A stretch of 64,000 bases of DNA, taken from the NCBI GenBank assembly GCA_021202845.1, contig JAJQCF010000001.1:1-64000 (forward strand), written 5' to 3'. Made by a program: the position numbers and the translations under genes. Shown in pieces: positions 42,748 to 50,817 of this stretch. Numbering within the stretch: the stretch's first letter is position 1; each line of letters opens with the position of its first letter. The notes under the pieces were generated by a model. It was not told where the DNA came from and searched no databases. It worked only from the letters and a program-made list of their open reading frames with translations. This DNA is from Oscillospiraceae bacterium. GTDB lineage: Bacteria; Bacillota; Clostridia; Oscillospirales; Oscillospiraceae.

Positions 42748-43440
42748 TTATTTTTTACCCTTGCTCTTTGCGGAGGTCTTGTTCTCCGAGGTGAGCATGG
42801 CATATACCGCGCCCGCGATGGCTCCGCCGAGCAGCGGGCCGACTATGAACACCCAGAGGCTTGTGAGCGCTTCGCCGCCCGCGAAAAGGGCGGGGCCGAG
42901 GCTGCGCGCGGGGTTGACCGACGTGCCGGTGAGCGCTATGCCGAGGATATGTACCAGAGTCAGGCTCAGGCCGATGACTATGCCGGCCACGGAGCTGTTT
43001 TCAATCTTGCTCGTTGCGCCGCACACGGCGAGCACGAAAACGAACGTCAGCACGACCTCAATGAAGAGGGAGCCGATTATCTTGCCGTCGTACAGACCGT
43101 TTGCACCATAGCCGCAGTCGCCGCCGAATATGAGCCACAGAATAAAAGCGCCGAAAATTGCGCCGAGGCACTGGGCGATGACATAACCGACGAAGTCCTT
43201 GCCGCTCATCTTTCCGCGGATAAGCATGGCGATGGACACGGCGGGGTTAATGTGGCAGCCGGACACGTTGCCTATGGAGTACGCCATAGCGACGATAACA
43301 AGGCCGAACGCCAGAGCCGTCAGCAGATAGCCGCTGCCGGAAGCCGCGTCACAGCCCACTGCCACGGCGGTTCCGCAGCCGAAGGTGACTAAGACTGCCG
43401 TGCCGATGAACTCGGCAATGTACTTTTTCGTGTTTTCCAA
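42748..43440 (-). CDS. Aquaporin-family channel (AqpZ-like)
   Basis: A 230-residue channel of the major intrinsic protein family. Two NPA boxes are intact: CHINPAVSIA and TSVNPARSLGPALF. The residues around them are of the water-channel rather than the glycerol-facilitator kind, an impression only. The start is a TTG after AAAGGAGAGGTGTACA. It has its own promoter. Confidence 0.92.
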   Translation of the reverse strand: MENTKKYIAEFIGTAVLVTFGCGTAVAVGCDAASGSGYLLTALAFGLVIVAMAYSIGNVSGCHINPAVSIAMLIRGKMSGKDFVGYVIAQCLGAIFGAFILWLIFGGDCGYGANGLYDGKIIGSLFIEVVLTFVFVLAVCGATSKIENSSVAGIVIGLSLTLVHILGIALTGTSVNPARSLGPALFAGGEALTSLWVFIVGPLLGGAIAGAVYAMLTSENKTSAKSKGKK

Positions 43441-43478
43441 TGTACACCTCTCCTTTAATAAATTTTGGGGATAAATAC

Positions 43479-43507
43479 ATTATACAGCAAACAGCGCGGG
43501 TTTGCAA
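43479..43507 (-). promoter_or_regulatory. Aquaporin promoter
   Basis: Minus strand: TTGCAA (43507-43502), 17 bases, TATAAT (43484-43479), about 40 bases before the TTG start. Confidence 0.6.
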
Positions 43508-43607
43508 CCACTTTTTGCATATGATTTCCACGGCTTTTTTGCCGAGACAGCTCCAAAGCAAACCGCGTCGGGCGGCGCTCTCCCAACGCGGTTTTTCAAT
43601 GTGCGGC

Positions 43608-43982
43608 TTATGCTTTCCAGAGGCTGTGCAGGTTGCAGTAGGCGTAAACGGCCTCAATCTCGTCGCCGTCGCAGATGGCGAACTGTACGGTAGGGGCATC
43701 GCCGGGCTTGAGGGTCTTGCGCTGGTTGCCCTGCTTTGTTTGCAGCGACACCCACTCTATGTAGTGCTCCGGCAGCATGGGGTGGTCAACGGAACCGACG
43801 CGCACCGTGACGATGTTGTTCTCCACGGTGTAGACGGGAATGTGCTTTTCCGTGGCGGCCTCGGTCGTGCCGGGCACAATCTCCGTCATTTTCTGGCCGC
43901 AGCACATTACGGGTACTCCGGCGTCCTTTACCTTGGCAATGATATTGCCGCAGTGCTCGCAGATGTAGAACTTCTGTTCCAT
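43608..43982 (-). CDS. Second superoxide reductase (desulfoferrodoxin), internal start inside the Gx fusion frame
   Basis: A 124-residue two-iron superoxide reductase very like the one at 5801-6175. It has CEHC, VMCCGQKM, EKHIP, DHPMLPEHYIEW and CNLHSLW. It has its own ribosome site, AAGGAGGAAAAGACT, before the ATG at 43982, so a free cytoplasmic enzyme is very likely made. The same reading frame is open upstream into the Gx-transporter gene with no stop, so a longer fusion is also possible. Confidence 0.9.
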   Translation of the reverse strand: MEQKFYICEHCGNIIAKVKDAGVPVMCCGQKMTEIVPGTTEAATEKHIPVYTVENNIVTVRVGSVDHPMLPEHYIEWVSLQTKQGNQRKTLKPGDAPTVQFAICDGDEIEAVYAYCNLHSLWKA

Positions 43983-44561
43983 AGTCTTTTCCTCCTTGTG
44001 TTTCAAGTCTTTGTTTATTTTAGCTTGTCCGGCAAGCGTAAAATCCTCGTTCCTGCCCCGCCGAGCGGGGAAAAGGCGCTGCATACGGTTCACGGCGAAC
44101 TGCGCGCACAGCCCCGTGAACAGTCCCGCGATGATGCCGGAGACCATGAGCACCGGCAGATAGACGATGAGCGCGGGGGTGGACGTCACCGCTATGGCCG
44201 CGGCCATTTGTCCCGCGTTGTGCGCCGCCGCGCCCGCTACGCTGCAGACCCAAATCTGGCGCTCCGTCACGAGACGGCGCATAATCAGCATCACGAGGTA
44301 GCACAGCGCGCCGCCGGCGAGGCTGTAGACCAGCGCCATGAGCTGTCCCGAGAATATTCCGCCCAGCAAAATGCGGCACAGCAGTATGGCCGCCGTGTCG
44401 GCGGGGCCGAGCAGGAACATGGCAAACACCGTGACAATGTTCGCCAGCCCCAGCTTCACGCCCGGAATGGGCACGAGCGAGGGTATTTGCAGCTCTATCA
44501 TATAAATTGTCAGCGCCACCGCCGTGAGCACCGCCGAGCGGGTCAGCCGTCTTGTTGTCAT
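43608..44561 (-). CDS. Gx-transporter-family protein in frame with superoxide reductase (fusion)
   Basis: Residues about 1-165 are a five-helix membrane protein of the Gx transporter / heptaprenyl-diphosphate-synthase-component-I (PF07456) kind: LGLANIVTVFAMFLLGP, LLGGIFSGQLMALVYSLAGG and AAAHNAGQMAAA. After a basic stop-transfer end (NRMQRLFPARRGRNE) the frame continues through about 24 residues into superoxide reductase with no stop. The linker is the translation of what looks like an ordinary intergenic region with a ribosome site. Either a real fusion or a lost stop codon. Third gene of the ApbE cluster. Confidence 0.7.
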   Translation of the reverse strand: MTTRRLTRSAVLTAVALTIYMIELQIPSLVPIPGVKLGLANIVTVFAMFLLGPADTAAILLCRILLGGIFSGQLMALVYSLAGGALCYLVMLIMRRLVTERQIWVCSVAGAAAHNAGQMAAAIAVTSTPALIVYLPVLMVSGIIAGLFTGLCAQFAVNRMQRLFPARRGRNEDFTLAGQAKINKDLKHKEEKTMEQKFYICEHCGNIIAKVKDAGVPVMCCGQKMTEIVPGTTEAATEKHIPVYTVENNIVTVRVGSVDHPMLPEHYIEWVSLQTKQGNQRKTLKPGDAPTVQFAICDGDEIEAVYAYCNLHSLWKA

Positions 44562-44574
44562 GCCGAGCCTCCTG

Positions 44575-44949
44575 TCAGCCTGTAGCCGTGTCCGCGCCGC
44601 CGCTGCCCAGCTGTATCACCAGCCGGTGCGGCAGGCAGACTATGGGCGAGGCGCTGCCCGAGAGCCAGCCCGCGCGCACGCAGACTTGGTCGGGGCAGTC
44701 GGCCTCGGATACGCAAATGCGCCCGCGCTCGACAGTTATCGTGTTCGTCCCGCTCTCGTCGGAGAGCGTAAACGTCTGCGGCTGGGTTACCAACGCGAGG
44801 TCTATGCTCATTATAAGCTCGCCGTCGCGGTATATATTCGCCACCGTGCCGCCCGCGCCGCGCAGAGTCAGCCACGCCGCCAGCACCGCGCAAACGGCCA
44901 GCGCCGAGGCGGTAATTATTATCCATGTGCGGGTTTTAATCACGCGCAA
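44575..44949 (-). CDS. NusG domain II-containing membrane-anchored protein
   Basis: A 124-residue protein with one N-terminal membrane anchor (TWIIITASALAVCAVLAAWL) and an extracytoplasmic NusG_II domain (VANIYRDGELIMSIDL ... CPDQVCVRAGWLSG ... ICLPHRLVIQL-like end, here IVCLPHRLVIQL). The paired cysteines in CPDQVC and IVC are typical. Such proteins accompany ApbE and Gx transporters. Its start overlaps the ApbE stop by 14 bases. Precise role unknown. Confidence 0.82.
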   Translation of the reverse strand: MRVIKTRTWIIITASALAVCAVLAAWLTLRGAGGTVANIYRDGELIMSIDLALVTQPQTFTLSDESGTNTITVERGRICVSEADCPDQVCVRAGWLSGSASPIVCLPHRLVIQLGSGGADTATG

Positions 44950-45931
44950 TCACCGTCACCTCCGCGCTCTCGTCGGCGGGGGTGAAGCGCTCCGACAGCC
45001 CCTCCGTCACATATATCTCTCCGCTCTCGCTCACCAGCACGGCCTCAAAGTCATCGTTGGCAGCCCAAAACTCTGCTGCCGCGTCAAGTCCCATTACAAA
45101 CAGCGCGGTCGAGAGCGCGTCGCACGTAAGCCCGCTGTCGCCGACGACCGTGACGGAGATAAGTCCGCTCTCGGCGGGGCAGCCCGTCGCGGGGTCAATG
45201 ATGTGCCAGTAGGTCTTGCCGTCCTGCTCGAAATAGCGTTCGTACCCGCCGGAGGTGACCGCCGCTTGGTCGCTCAGCTCAATGACGCCCAAGTAGCCGC
45301 TGCCTGAGGGGTCCTTGACTGCCACGCGCCACGCCGAGCCGTCGGGCTTGCTCCCGACCGCCTGCACGTTGCCGCCGAGGTTCAGCAGCGCGCTCTCCAC
45401 GCCGCCGGAGCGCAGCAGCTCCGCTGCCTTCTCCCCCGCGTAGCCCTTGGCGACGCTGCCGAGGTCAATCTCCATGCCCTCCGCCAGCGTGACGCAGGCG
45501 TCGTCAAAGTCAACGGCTGTGTAGTCAACGAGCTCCAGCAGCGCGTCCAGCTCCTCCCGTTCGGGGACGCGGTAGTCGCCCGTGGTGAAGCCCCAAGCGC
45601 GGACAACGGGGTAGACGGAGATGTCCAGCGCGCCGCCGGTGCGCCGGCACATATCCAGCGCCGAGGTCAGCAGCCCCGCGGCCAATTCTCCCAGCTCCCC
45701 CGCGCCGTCGCGGTTCACGGCGTAGAGCTCGCTCTGCTCGTCGGTGACGGAGACGGCCTTTTCCAGCGAGTATATCAGCTCCTCAACCTGCGTTAAAAGC
45801 TCCTCGCTGCCGTAAACCTGCAGCTCCATATAGGTGTCCATGGCGAAAATCTGCGCAGAAGCAGGCTGCTGCTTTGCGCCGCAGCCGCCGAGCAGCAGCG
45901 CCGCCGCCAAGCACAAAATAACCCGCCTCAC
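44936..45931 (-). CDS. FAD:protein FMN transferase ApbE, lipoprotein
   Basis: Flavin transferase that attaches FMN to threonine residues of extracytoplasmic redox proteins. The lipobox AAALLLGGC places Cys17 at the membrane surface. The segments FAMDTYMELQVYG, DLGSVAKGYAGEKAAELL and LNLGGNVQAVGSKPDG are ApbE hallmarks. The GTG start follows GGAGGTGGCGCG. It leads a cluster with NusG-II and Gx proteins, the gene set of flavin-based extracytoplasmic electron transfer. No acceptor FMN-binding protein is seen in the window. Confidence 0.93.
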   Translation of the reverse strand: MRRVILCLAAALLLGGCGAKQQPASAQIFAMDTYMELQVYGSEELLTQVEELIYSLEKAVSVTDEQSELYAVNRDGAGELGELAAGLLTSALDMCRRTGGALDISVYPVVRAWGFTTGDYRVPEREELDALLELVDYTAVDFDDACVTLAEGMEIDLGSVAKGYAGEKAAELLRSGGVESALLNLGGNVQAVGSKPDGSAWRVAVKDPSGSGYLGVIELSDQAAVTSGGYERYFEQDGKTYWHIIDPATGCPAESGLISVTVVGDSGLTCDALSTALFVMGLDAAAEFWAANDDFEAVLVSESGEIYVTEGLSERFTPADESAEVTVIARD

Positions 45932-45982
45932 CGCGCCACCTCCGGAATCGAAAATTGCTTAATTGCTTATATTTTTATATAC

Positions 45983-46012
45983 AGAATAACACAAACCACC
46001 CCGCGCGGTCAA
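45983..46012 (-). promoter_or_regulatory. Promoter of the ApbE cluster
   Basis: Minus strand: TTGACC (46012-46007), 18 bases, TATTCT (45988-45983), about 50 bases before the GTG start. Confidence 0.5.
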
Positions 46013-46095
46013 TACGCGATATGAAACCCGCAGGAATCAATTATTATTTTCTGCGGGCCGGTACCCCGTGCCCCGCAAAATCACCGTTCTGCCGA

Positions 46096-46124
46096 TTGAC
46101 GCATCGGCTCGGGAATGGTAGAAT
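46096..46124 (+). promoter_or_regulatory. polA promoter
   Basis: TTGACG (46096-46101), 17 bases, TAGAAT (46119-46124). The ribosome site AGGAGG follows before the GTG at 46170. Confidence 0.6.
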
Positions 46125-46169
46125 ACTGATTATTACTTCATCATTACCCTGTTCAGGAGGATTCAAAGC

Positions 46170-48821
46170 GTGAAAATAATGCTCATAGACGGGAATAGCA
46201 TAGTCAACCGCGCGTTTTACGGCATCAGGGCGCTGAATGCGCCGGATGGGACGCCGACCAACGGCATTTACGGCTTTGTCTCCATTCTGCGCAAAATGCT
46301 CGACGACGAGAGGCCGGACGGGCTCTGCGTGGCCTTTGACCTGCCCGCGCCGACGTTCCGCCACGAGAAATACGCCGAGTACAAGGCGCAGCGCAAGCCA
46401 ATGCCGGAGGAGCTGCGGGTGCAGATGCCAATTCTCAAGCAGTTCCTTGACGCGTGCCGCATCCGCCGCGTGGAACTTGAGGGCGCGGAGGCCGACGATT
46501 TGCTCGGCACGCTCAGCCGCCGCTTTGCCGAGCAGGGGCACAGCTGCGTCATCTGCACCGGCGACAGGGACAGCCTGCAGCTCGTCTCCCCGCTCGTGAC
46601 GGTCAAGCACGTCAAGACCCGCGGCGGGCGCACGGAGACGATAAACTACACGCCCGAGGTGTTCTTGGAGGAATATGGATTTGAGCCGATACACCTCATC
46701 GACCTCAAGGCGCTTATGGGCGACGCGAGCGACAATATCCCCGGCGTCGCGGGCGTGGGCGAAAAGACCGCAATGGCGCTCATTCAAAAGTACCGCAGCG
46801 TCGAGCGCATTTACAGCGAGCTGGACACGCTGGACGAGCGCCCCGCCGTTATCAAGCGGCTGAAGGCCGGACACGACATGGCGAAGATGAGCTATGAACT
46901 GGCAACAATAGTCACCGACGAGCCGGTGGAGCTGACCGCGGAGGCCACGCGCCTTGCCGGTGAGCCCGCGCCGGAGCTCTACACGCTCTGCAAGCGGCTG
47001 GGGTTTGAAAAATTCATCACCCAGTGGGGGCTGACGCCGCCCGCGGAGACGTCGGAGCAGACCGAACAGCCGGGCGGCGGGCGGTGCGAGGCGGAGATTT
47101 TGACCTCCCCCGCCGCGGCGAGGGCAGCGGCTGCGGGCATGACGGAGGCTGATGTCTGGTACAGCGCGGAGCAGGAGGCGTTTGCCGTGCTGCCGACGAG
47201 CGGCGACGGCTGCGCTTACGTTCTGCGCCGCGCGGACTTTGCCTCGCGGGAGAACTACGCCGCCGCCGTCGGCGCGCTGCTGGCGCCCGAGGTGCGCAAG
47301 AGCGGCCACAACATCAAGGATATTCAGCGCGCGCTGCTGGCGCTGGGGACGGAGTGCGGCGGCTGGGAGTTCGACACGGCGCTCGCCGCCTACCTGCTGG
47401 ACGCTACCGCCGGCGACTATGAAATCTCCCGCCTGACCGCCAAATACTGCGGTTTCCGCCCCTACGAGCCGTCAGAAGGCGAGGGACAGATGTCGCTGCT
47501 GGGCGGCGTTTCCGACGGCGAGGCGGCGGCGGAGCTGGCCTCACGCGCCGCGGCTGTCGGCGCTCTGCGCCCCGTGCTGGACGCGGAGCTGAAGAAGCTG
47601 GACATGGACAAGCTATATTATGAAATCGAGCTGCCGCTCTGCGAGGTGCTGGCGGAGATGGAGCACACGGGCTTTGCCGCGGACTCCGCCGCGCTGGAGG
47701 ACTACGGCGCGGCCTTGGCGCGCTCGGCGGGCGAGCTGCAAAGCTCCGTCTGGGCGCTTGCGGGCGAGGAGTTCAACATAAACTCACCCAAGCAGCTGGG
47801 CGAAATTCTTTTTGAGAAATTGCAGCTGCCCGCGGGCAAGAAGAACCAGCGCGGGTGGAGCACGAGCGCGGATGTGCTGGAGCGCCTGCGCGGGCGGCAC
47901 CCCATTGTGCAGCAGGTGCTGGACTACCGTGCGCTGACAAAGCTGAAAAGCACCTACGCCGACGGACTGCTGCGCGTCATTGCCGAGGACGGGCGCATAC
48001 ACACGGACTTCAAAATGACCGTCACCGCCACGGGACGCCTCAGCTCCGCGGAGCCGAATCTGCAAAATATCCCCGTGCGCACGGAGCTGGGCGCGGAGAT
48101 ACGCAAGATGTTCGCCGCCGCGCCGGGCATGGTGCTGGCCGACGCGGACTACAGCCAGATTGAGCTGCGCATACTTGCGCACATCTCCGGCGACAAGGAT
48201 ATGCAGCGCGCGTTTTTATCCGGAGAGGACATACACACCGTCACCGCCTCGCAGGTCTTCGGCGTACCCGCGGAGCAGGTCACGCCGCTGCAGCGCCGCC
48301 GCGCCAAGGCCGTCAACTTCGGCATTGTCTACGGCATCTCCGCCTTCTCGCTGGCGCAGGACATAGGCGTCACGAACGCGGAGGCCAAGGCGTACATGGA
48401 CGCCTACCTCAGCACCTACCACGGCGTGCGCGACTACATGAAACGGGTCGTGGAGCAGGCGCGGGAGACGGGCTATGTCGCCACGCTCTTCGGCCGCCGC
48501 CGTTACCTGCCGGAGCTGAAAAGCTCGAACCGCAACGTCCGCGCCTTCGGTGAGCGCGTGGCGCTGAATATGCCCGTGCAGGGCACGGCCGCGGACATAA
48601 TAAAATTAGCTATGGTCAACGTCCGCCGCCGCCTTGCCGCCGAGGGTCTGAAAAGCCGGCTGATACTGCAAGTCCACGATGAGCTGATTGCCGAGTGCCC
48701 CGAGGACGAGGCGGAGCAGACGGCGCGCATACTCTCCGAGGAGATGCAGTCCGCCGTCACTCTCAGTGTGCCGCTGACCGCCGAGGCCAAGCTGGGGCGC
48801 ACATGGGCGGAGGCGCACTGA
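46170..48821 (+). CDS. polA: DNA polymerase I
   Basis: Repair and Okazaki-fragment polymerase of 883 residues. The 5'-3' exonuclease domain is at the N-terminus (LIDGNSIVNRAFYGI; GDRDSLQL; GDASDNIPGVAGVGEKTA). The middle is a 3'-5' exonuclease fold whose catalytic acids are lost (VWYSAEQEAFAVLP lacks the D-x-E pair). The polymerase has DYSQIELRILAHISGD, QRRRAKAVNFGIVYGIS and LQVHDELIAE. GTG start after AGGAGG. Proofreading is therefore probably absent, as in many Firmicutes. Confidence 0.97.
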   Translation: MKIMLIDGNSIVNRAFYGIRALNAPDGTPTNGIYGFVSILRKMLDDERPDGLCVAFDLPAPTFRHEKYAEYKAQRKPMPEELRVQMPILKQFLDACRIRRVELEGAEADDLLGTLSRRFAEQGHSCVICTGDRDSLQLVSPLVTVKHVKTRGGRTETINYTPEVFLEEYGFEPIHLIDLKALMGDASDNIPGVAGVGEKTAMALIQKYRSVERIYSELDTLDERPAVIKRLKAGHDMAKMSYELATIVTDEPVELTAEATRLAGEPAPELYTLCKRLGFEKFITQWGLTPPAETSEQTEQPGGGRCEAEILTSPAAARAAAAGMTEADVWYSAEQEAFAVLPTSGDGCAYVLRRADFASRENYAAAVGALLAPEVRKSGHNIKDIQRALLALGTECGGWEFDTALAAYLLDATAGDYEISRLTAKYCGFRPYEPSEGEGQMSLLGGVSDGEAAAELASRAAAVGALRPVLDAELKKLDMDKLYYEIELPLCEVLAEMEHTGFAADSAALEDYGAALARSAGELQSSVWALAGEEFNINSPKQLGEILFEKLQLPAGKKNQRGWSTSADVLERLRGRHPIVQQVLDYRALTKLKSTYADGLLRVIAEDGRIHTDFKMTVTATGRLSSAEPNLQNIPVRTELGAEIRKMFAAAPGMVLADADYSQIELRILAHISGDKDMQRAFLSGEDIHTVTASQVFGVPAEQVTPLQRRRAKAVNFGIVYGISAFSLAQDIGVTNAEAKAYMDAYLSTYHGVRDYMKRVVEQARETGYVATLFGRRRYLPELKSSNRNVRAFGERVALNMPVQGTAADIIKLAMVNVRRRLAAEGLKSRLILQVHDELIAECPEDEAEQTARILSEEMQSAVTLSVPLTAEAKLGRTWAEAH

Positions 48822-48822
48822 C

Positions 48823-49281
48823 ATGGCGGAGATAGTCCCCGCGCGCGAGGATATGCTGGACGAGATAGAGGCCATAGAGCGCCTGTGCTTCTCCCAGCCG
48901 TGGACGCGCGGTGCGCTGCGCTCGCAGCTGGACGCGGAGAGCCACATCTTCCTCGCAGCGCTGCATGACGGCGCCGTTGCGGGCTACGCGGGCGCGCAGA
49001 CGGTGCTGGACGAGTGCTACATCTCGAACATAGCCGTTGCGCCGCGCTTCCGCCGTCAGGGTCTGGCCGAGGCGCTTTTGCGGGAAATGGAGCGCGAGTG
49101 CCGCGGGCGCGGCATGGCCTTTATGACGCTGGAGGTGCGCGCGGGCAACGCTCCCGCCATCGCGCTCTACGAAAAATGCGGCTTTCTGCGCTGCGGCGTG
49201 AGAGCGGCTTACTACTTCGACCCGCGCGAGGACGCGGTTATTATGACAAGGTTTTTCAATTCGCAGGCAAAGAAGGACTGA
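48823..49281 (+). CDS. rimI: Ribosomal protein alanine N-acetyltransferase RimI
   Basis: A 152-residue GNAT enzyme that acetylates the N-terminal alanine of S18. Motifs include SQPWTRGALRSQL at the start, ISNIAVAPRFRRQGLAEALL with the acetyl-CoA loop, and NAPAIALYEKCGF. It begins two bases after polA. In many genomes rimI lies beside tsaB/tsaD; here those are not in the window. Confidence 0.92.
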   Translation: MAEIVPAREDMLDEIEAIERLCFSQPWTRGALRSQLDAESHIFLAALHDGAVAGYAGAQTVLDECYISNIAVAPRFRRQGLAEALLREMERECRGRGMAFMTLEVRAGNAPAIALYEKCGFLRCGVRAAYYFDPREDAVIMTRFFNSQAKKD

Positions 49282-49287
49282 TGGAGA

Positions 49288-50055
49288 GTGGAAATAACAT
49301 GGGTGCAGTTCGCGGTTGTCTGTCCGCTGGTGATGCTGGCAGGCTTCGTGGACGCCGTGGCGGGCGGCGGCGGACTTATCAGCTTGCCCGCCTATATGCT
49401 GGCCGGTCTGCCGGTACATATATCCATTGCCACAAACAAGCTCAGCTCCTGCATGGGTACTGTTGTCGCCACCGCGCGCTACGCCCGCAGCGGGTATGTC
49501 AAGGCGCGGCTAAGCGTTCTCTGCGCCGTCTGCTCGCTCGCCGGCTCCGTCATCGGCTCCAACCTCTCGCTGCTGCTCAGTGAGCGGACGTTCAAGATTG
49601 CCATGCTGTTCATTCTGCCGCTCGCGGCGTTCTACGTGCTGCGGAGCAAGGATTTAGACCGCGTGCGCACCCCGTTTTCCGAGCGCAGAACCGCGCTGCT
49701 GGCCGCAATAATCGCCTTAGCCGTCGGCTGCTACGACGGTTTTTACGGCCCCGGGACGGGCACGTTTTTGCTGCTGCTGCTCACGGGCTGCGCGCACATG
49801 ACGCTGCGCGACGCCGCTGGCACGACAAAGGTTATCAACCTTGCCAGCAACGTGGCGGCGCTGACGGTGTTCCTTTTGAACAACCAAGTGCTGCTGCCGC
49901 TGGGGCTGACGGCGGGACTTTTCAGCATAGCGGGCAACAGCCTCGGTGCCGCCATGTTCATAGGCCGCGGCGCCAAGTGCGTCAAGCCCCTGATGCTGAC
50001 CGTGCTGGCCGTGTTCTTCGCGCGGCTGGTGTACGAATTGTTTTTCGAGGCGTAA
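49288..50055 (+). CDS. TSUP-family (TauE/SafE) anion exporter
   Basis: A 255-residue membrane protein with about seven to eight hydrophobic segments. The family's two repeated motifs are seen in GFVDAVAGGGGLISLPAYML and GCYDGFYGPGTGTFLLLLL. Members move sulfite, sulfoacetate or related organosulfur anions. It starts at a GTG six bases after rimI. The actual substrate is unknown. Confidence 0.87.
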   Translation: MEITWVQFAVVCPLVMLAGFVDAVAGGGGLISLPAYMLAGLPVHISIATNKLSSCMGTVVATARYARSGYVKARLSVLCAVCSLAGSVIGSNLSLLLSERTFKIAMLFILPLAAFYVLRSKDLDRVRTPFSERRTALLAAIIALAVGCYDGFYGPGTGTFLLLLLTGCAHMTLRDAAGTTKVINLASNVAALTVFLLNNQVLLPLGLTAGLFSIAGNSLGAAMFIGRGAKCVKPLMLTVLAVFFARLVYELFFEA

Positions 50056-50070
50056 GGCAAAATTAAAAAG

Positions 50071-50115
50071 CAGTAGAAGGCCGTCCGTGCAAGGGAGCGG
50101 CCTTCTACTGTCTTT
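50071..50115 (+). terminator. Hairpin after the TSUP gene
   Basis: CAGTAGAAGGCCG (50071-50083) pairs perfectly with CGGCCTTCTACTG (50098-50110), followed by a weak TCTTT. The stem is very strong, the T-tract poor. Confidence 0.65.
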
Positions 50116-50128
50116 GGAGAACTTTGTG

Positions 50129-50229
50129 ACTATGAAAAAAGAGGAAGTGGTGTCAATGCCGACGGCTATGGCGAACCGTCAATTAGCTTGAACTAACGTA
50201 AGTTTACCACGACTAACCCCATATGTCAA
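50129..50229. other. Possible decayed type I toxin-antitoxin locus in a 330-base gap
   Basis: The gap 50056-50388 has no ordinary gene. A 19-codon frame from the ATG near 50139 (MKKEEVVSMPTAMANRQLA) resembles the opening of short holin-like toxins, but no hydrophobic segment follows. On the minus strand TTGACA (50229-50224), 17 bases and TAAACT (50206-50201) would drive an antisense RNA. That RNA would fold GACGG with CCGTC and run into TCTTTTTTC. It is weaker than the loci at 54 and 58 kb, and may be a relic. Confidence 0.3.
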
Positions 50230-50290
50230 CCCCTTTTTTATAATTTTCTCGAAAAAATTTTTCGGAGGGCGCGGGACGTGAAAAAATGGC

Positions 50291-50319
50291 TTGTGATTTT
50301 GCGCCGAGCGGTGTATAAT
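50291..50319 (+). promoter_or_regulatory. Promoter of the Asp23-fakA genes
   Basis: TTGTGA (50291-50296), 17 bases, TATAAT (50314-50319), 70 bases before the Asp23 ATG. Confidence 0.6.
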
Positions 50320-50388
50320 ATCACATCGTTATTTTTAATTGTAAGAAACGCAAAAAACGCGGCTTGCGGAGCGGAAGGAGCGGCAGAA

Positions 50389-50742
50389 ATGGTAACTATC
50401 GAGAACCCCAACGGGCGGATTACGGTCTCCGGCGAGGTATTCACCGAAATAGTCGGCGACACGGCAACGCGCTGCTTCGGCGTCAAGGGCATGGCCGGAC
50501 GCGCGGGAGCGAGCGGCATTTACCAGCTCCTGCGGCGGGAGAGCATGTCCAAGGGCGTATCCGTCACTGACGACGGCAGCGGCGGCGTGGTAATTGCGCT
50601 GCACATCGTTGTTGACCACGGCGTGAACATCTCCGTGCTGGGGCAGAGCATAATCAGCGAGGTGCGCTGGAAAGTCAGCGAGGCCACCGGCGCCGCGGTG
50701 TCGCGTGTCGATGTGTATGTGGACTCCGTCACCGTGGACTGA
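50389..50742 (+). CDS. Asp23/Gls24 (YloU-like) envelope stress protein
   Basis: A 117-residue protein of the Asp23 family. ITVSGEVFTEIVGDTATRCFGV is the usual N-terminal strand-helix, and VVIALHIVVDHGVNISVLG the core. Asp23 proteins link to cell-envelope homeostasis. It sits just upstream of the FakA/YloV homologue, the standard yloU-yloV pairing. The start is the ATG at 50389 after CGGAAGGAG; the frame to 50278 lies over the promoter. Confidence 0.9.
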   Translation: MVTIENPNGRITVSGEVFTEIVGDTATRCFGVKGMAGRAGASGIYQLLRRESMSKGVSVTDDGSGGVVIALHIVVDHGVNISVLGQSIISEVRWKVSEATGAAVSRVDVYVDSVTVD

Positions 50743-50817
50743 CCCCCGACGGCGGGATAAAGACATTAAGCTGCCGGTCAGCGCACCGCTTTCCGGCATT
50801 GCGGAGGGAACAGAGAT

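Noticed and set aside
46044-47309. 421-residue open frame on the minus strand
   Set aside because: Opposite the start of polA; no signal of its own.
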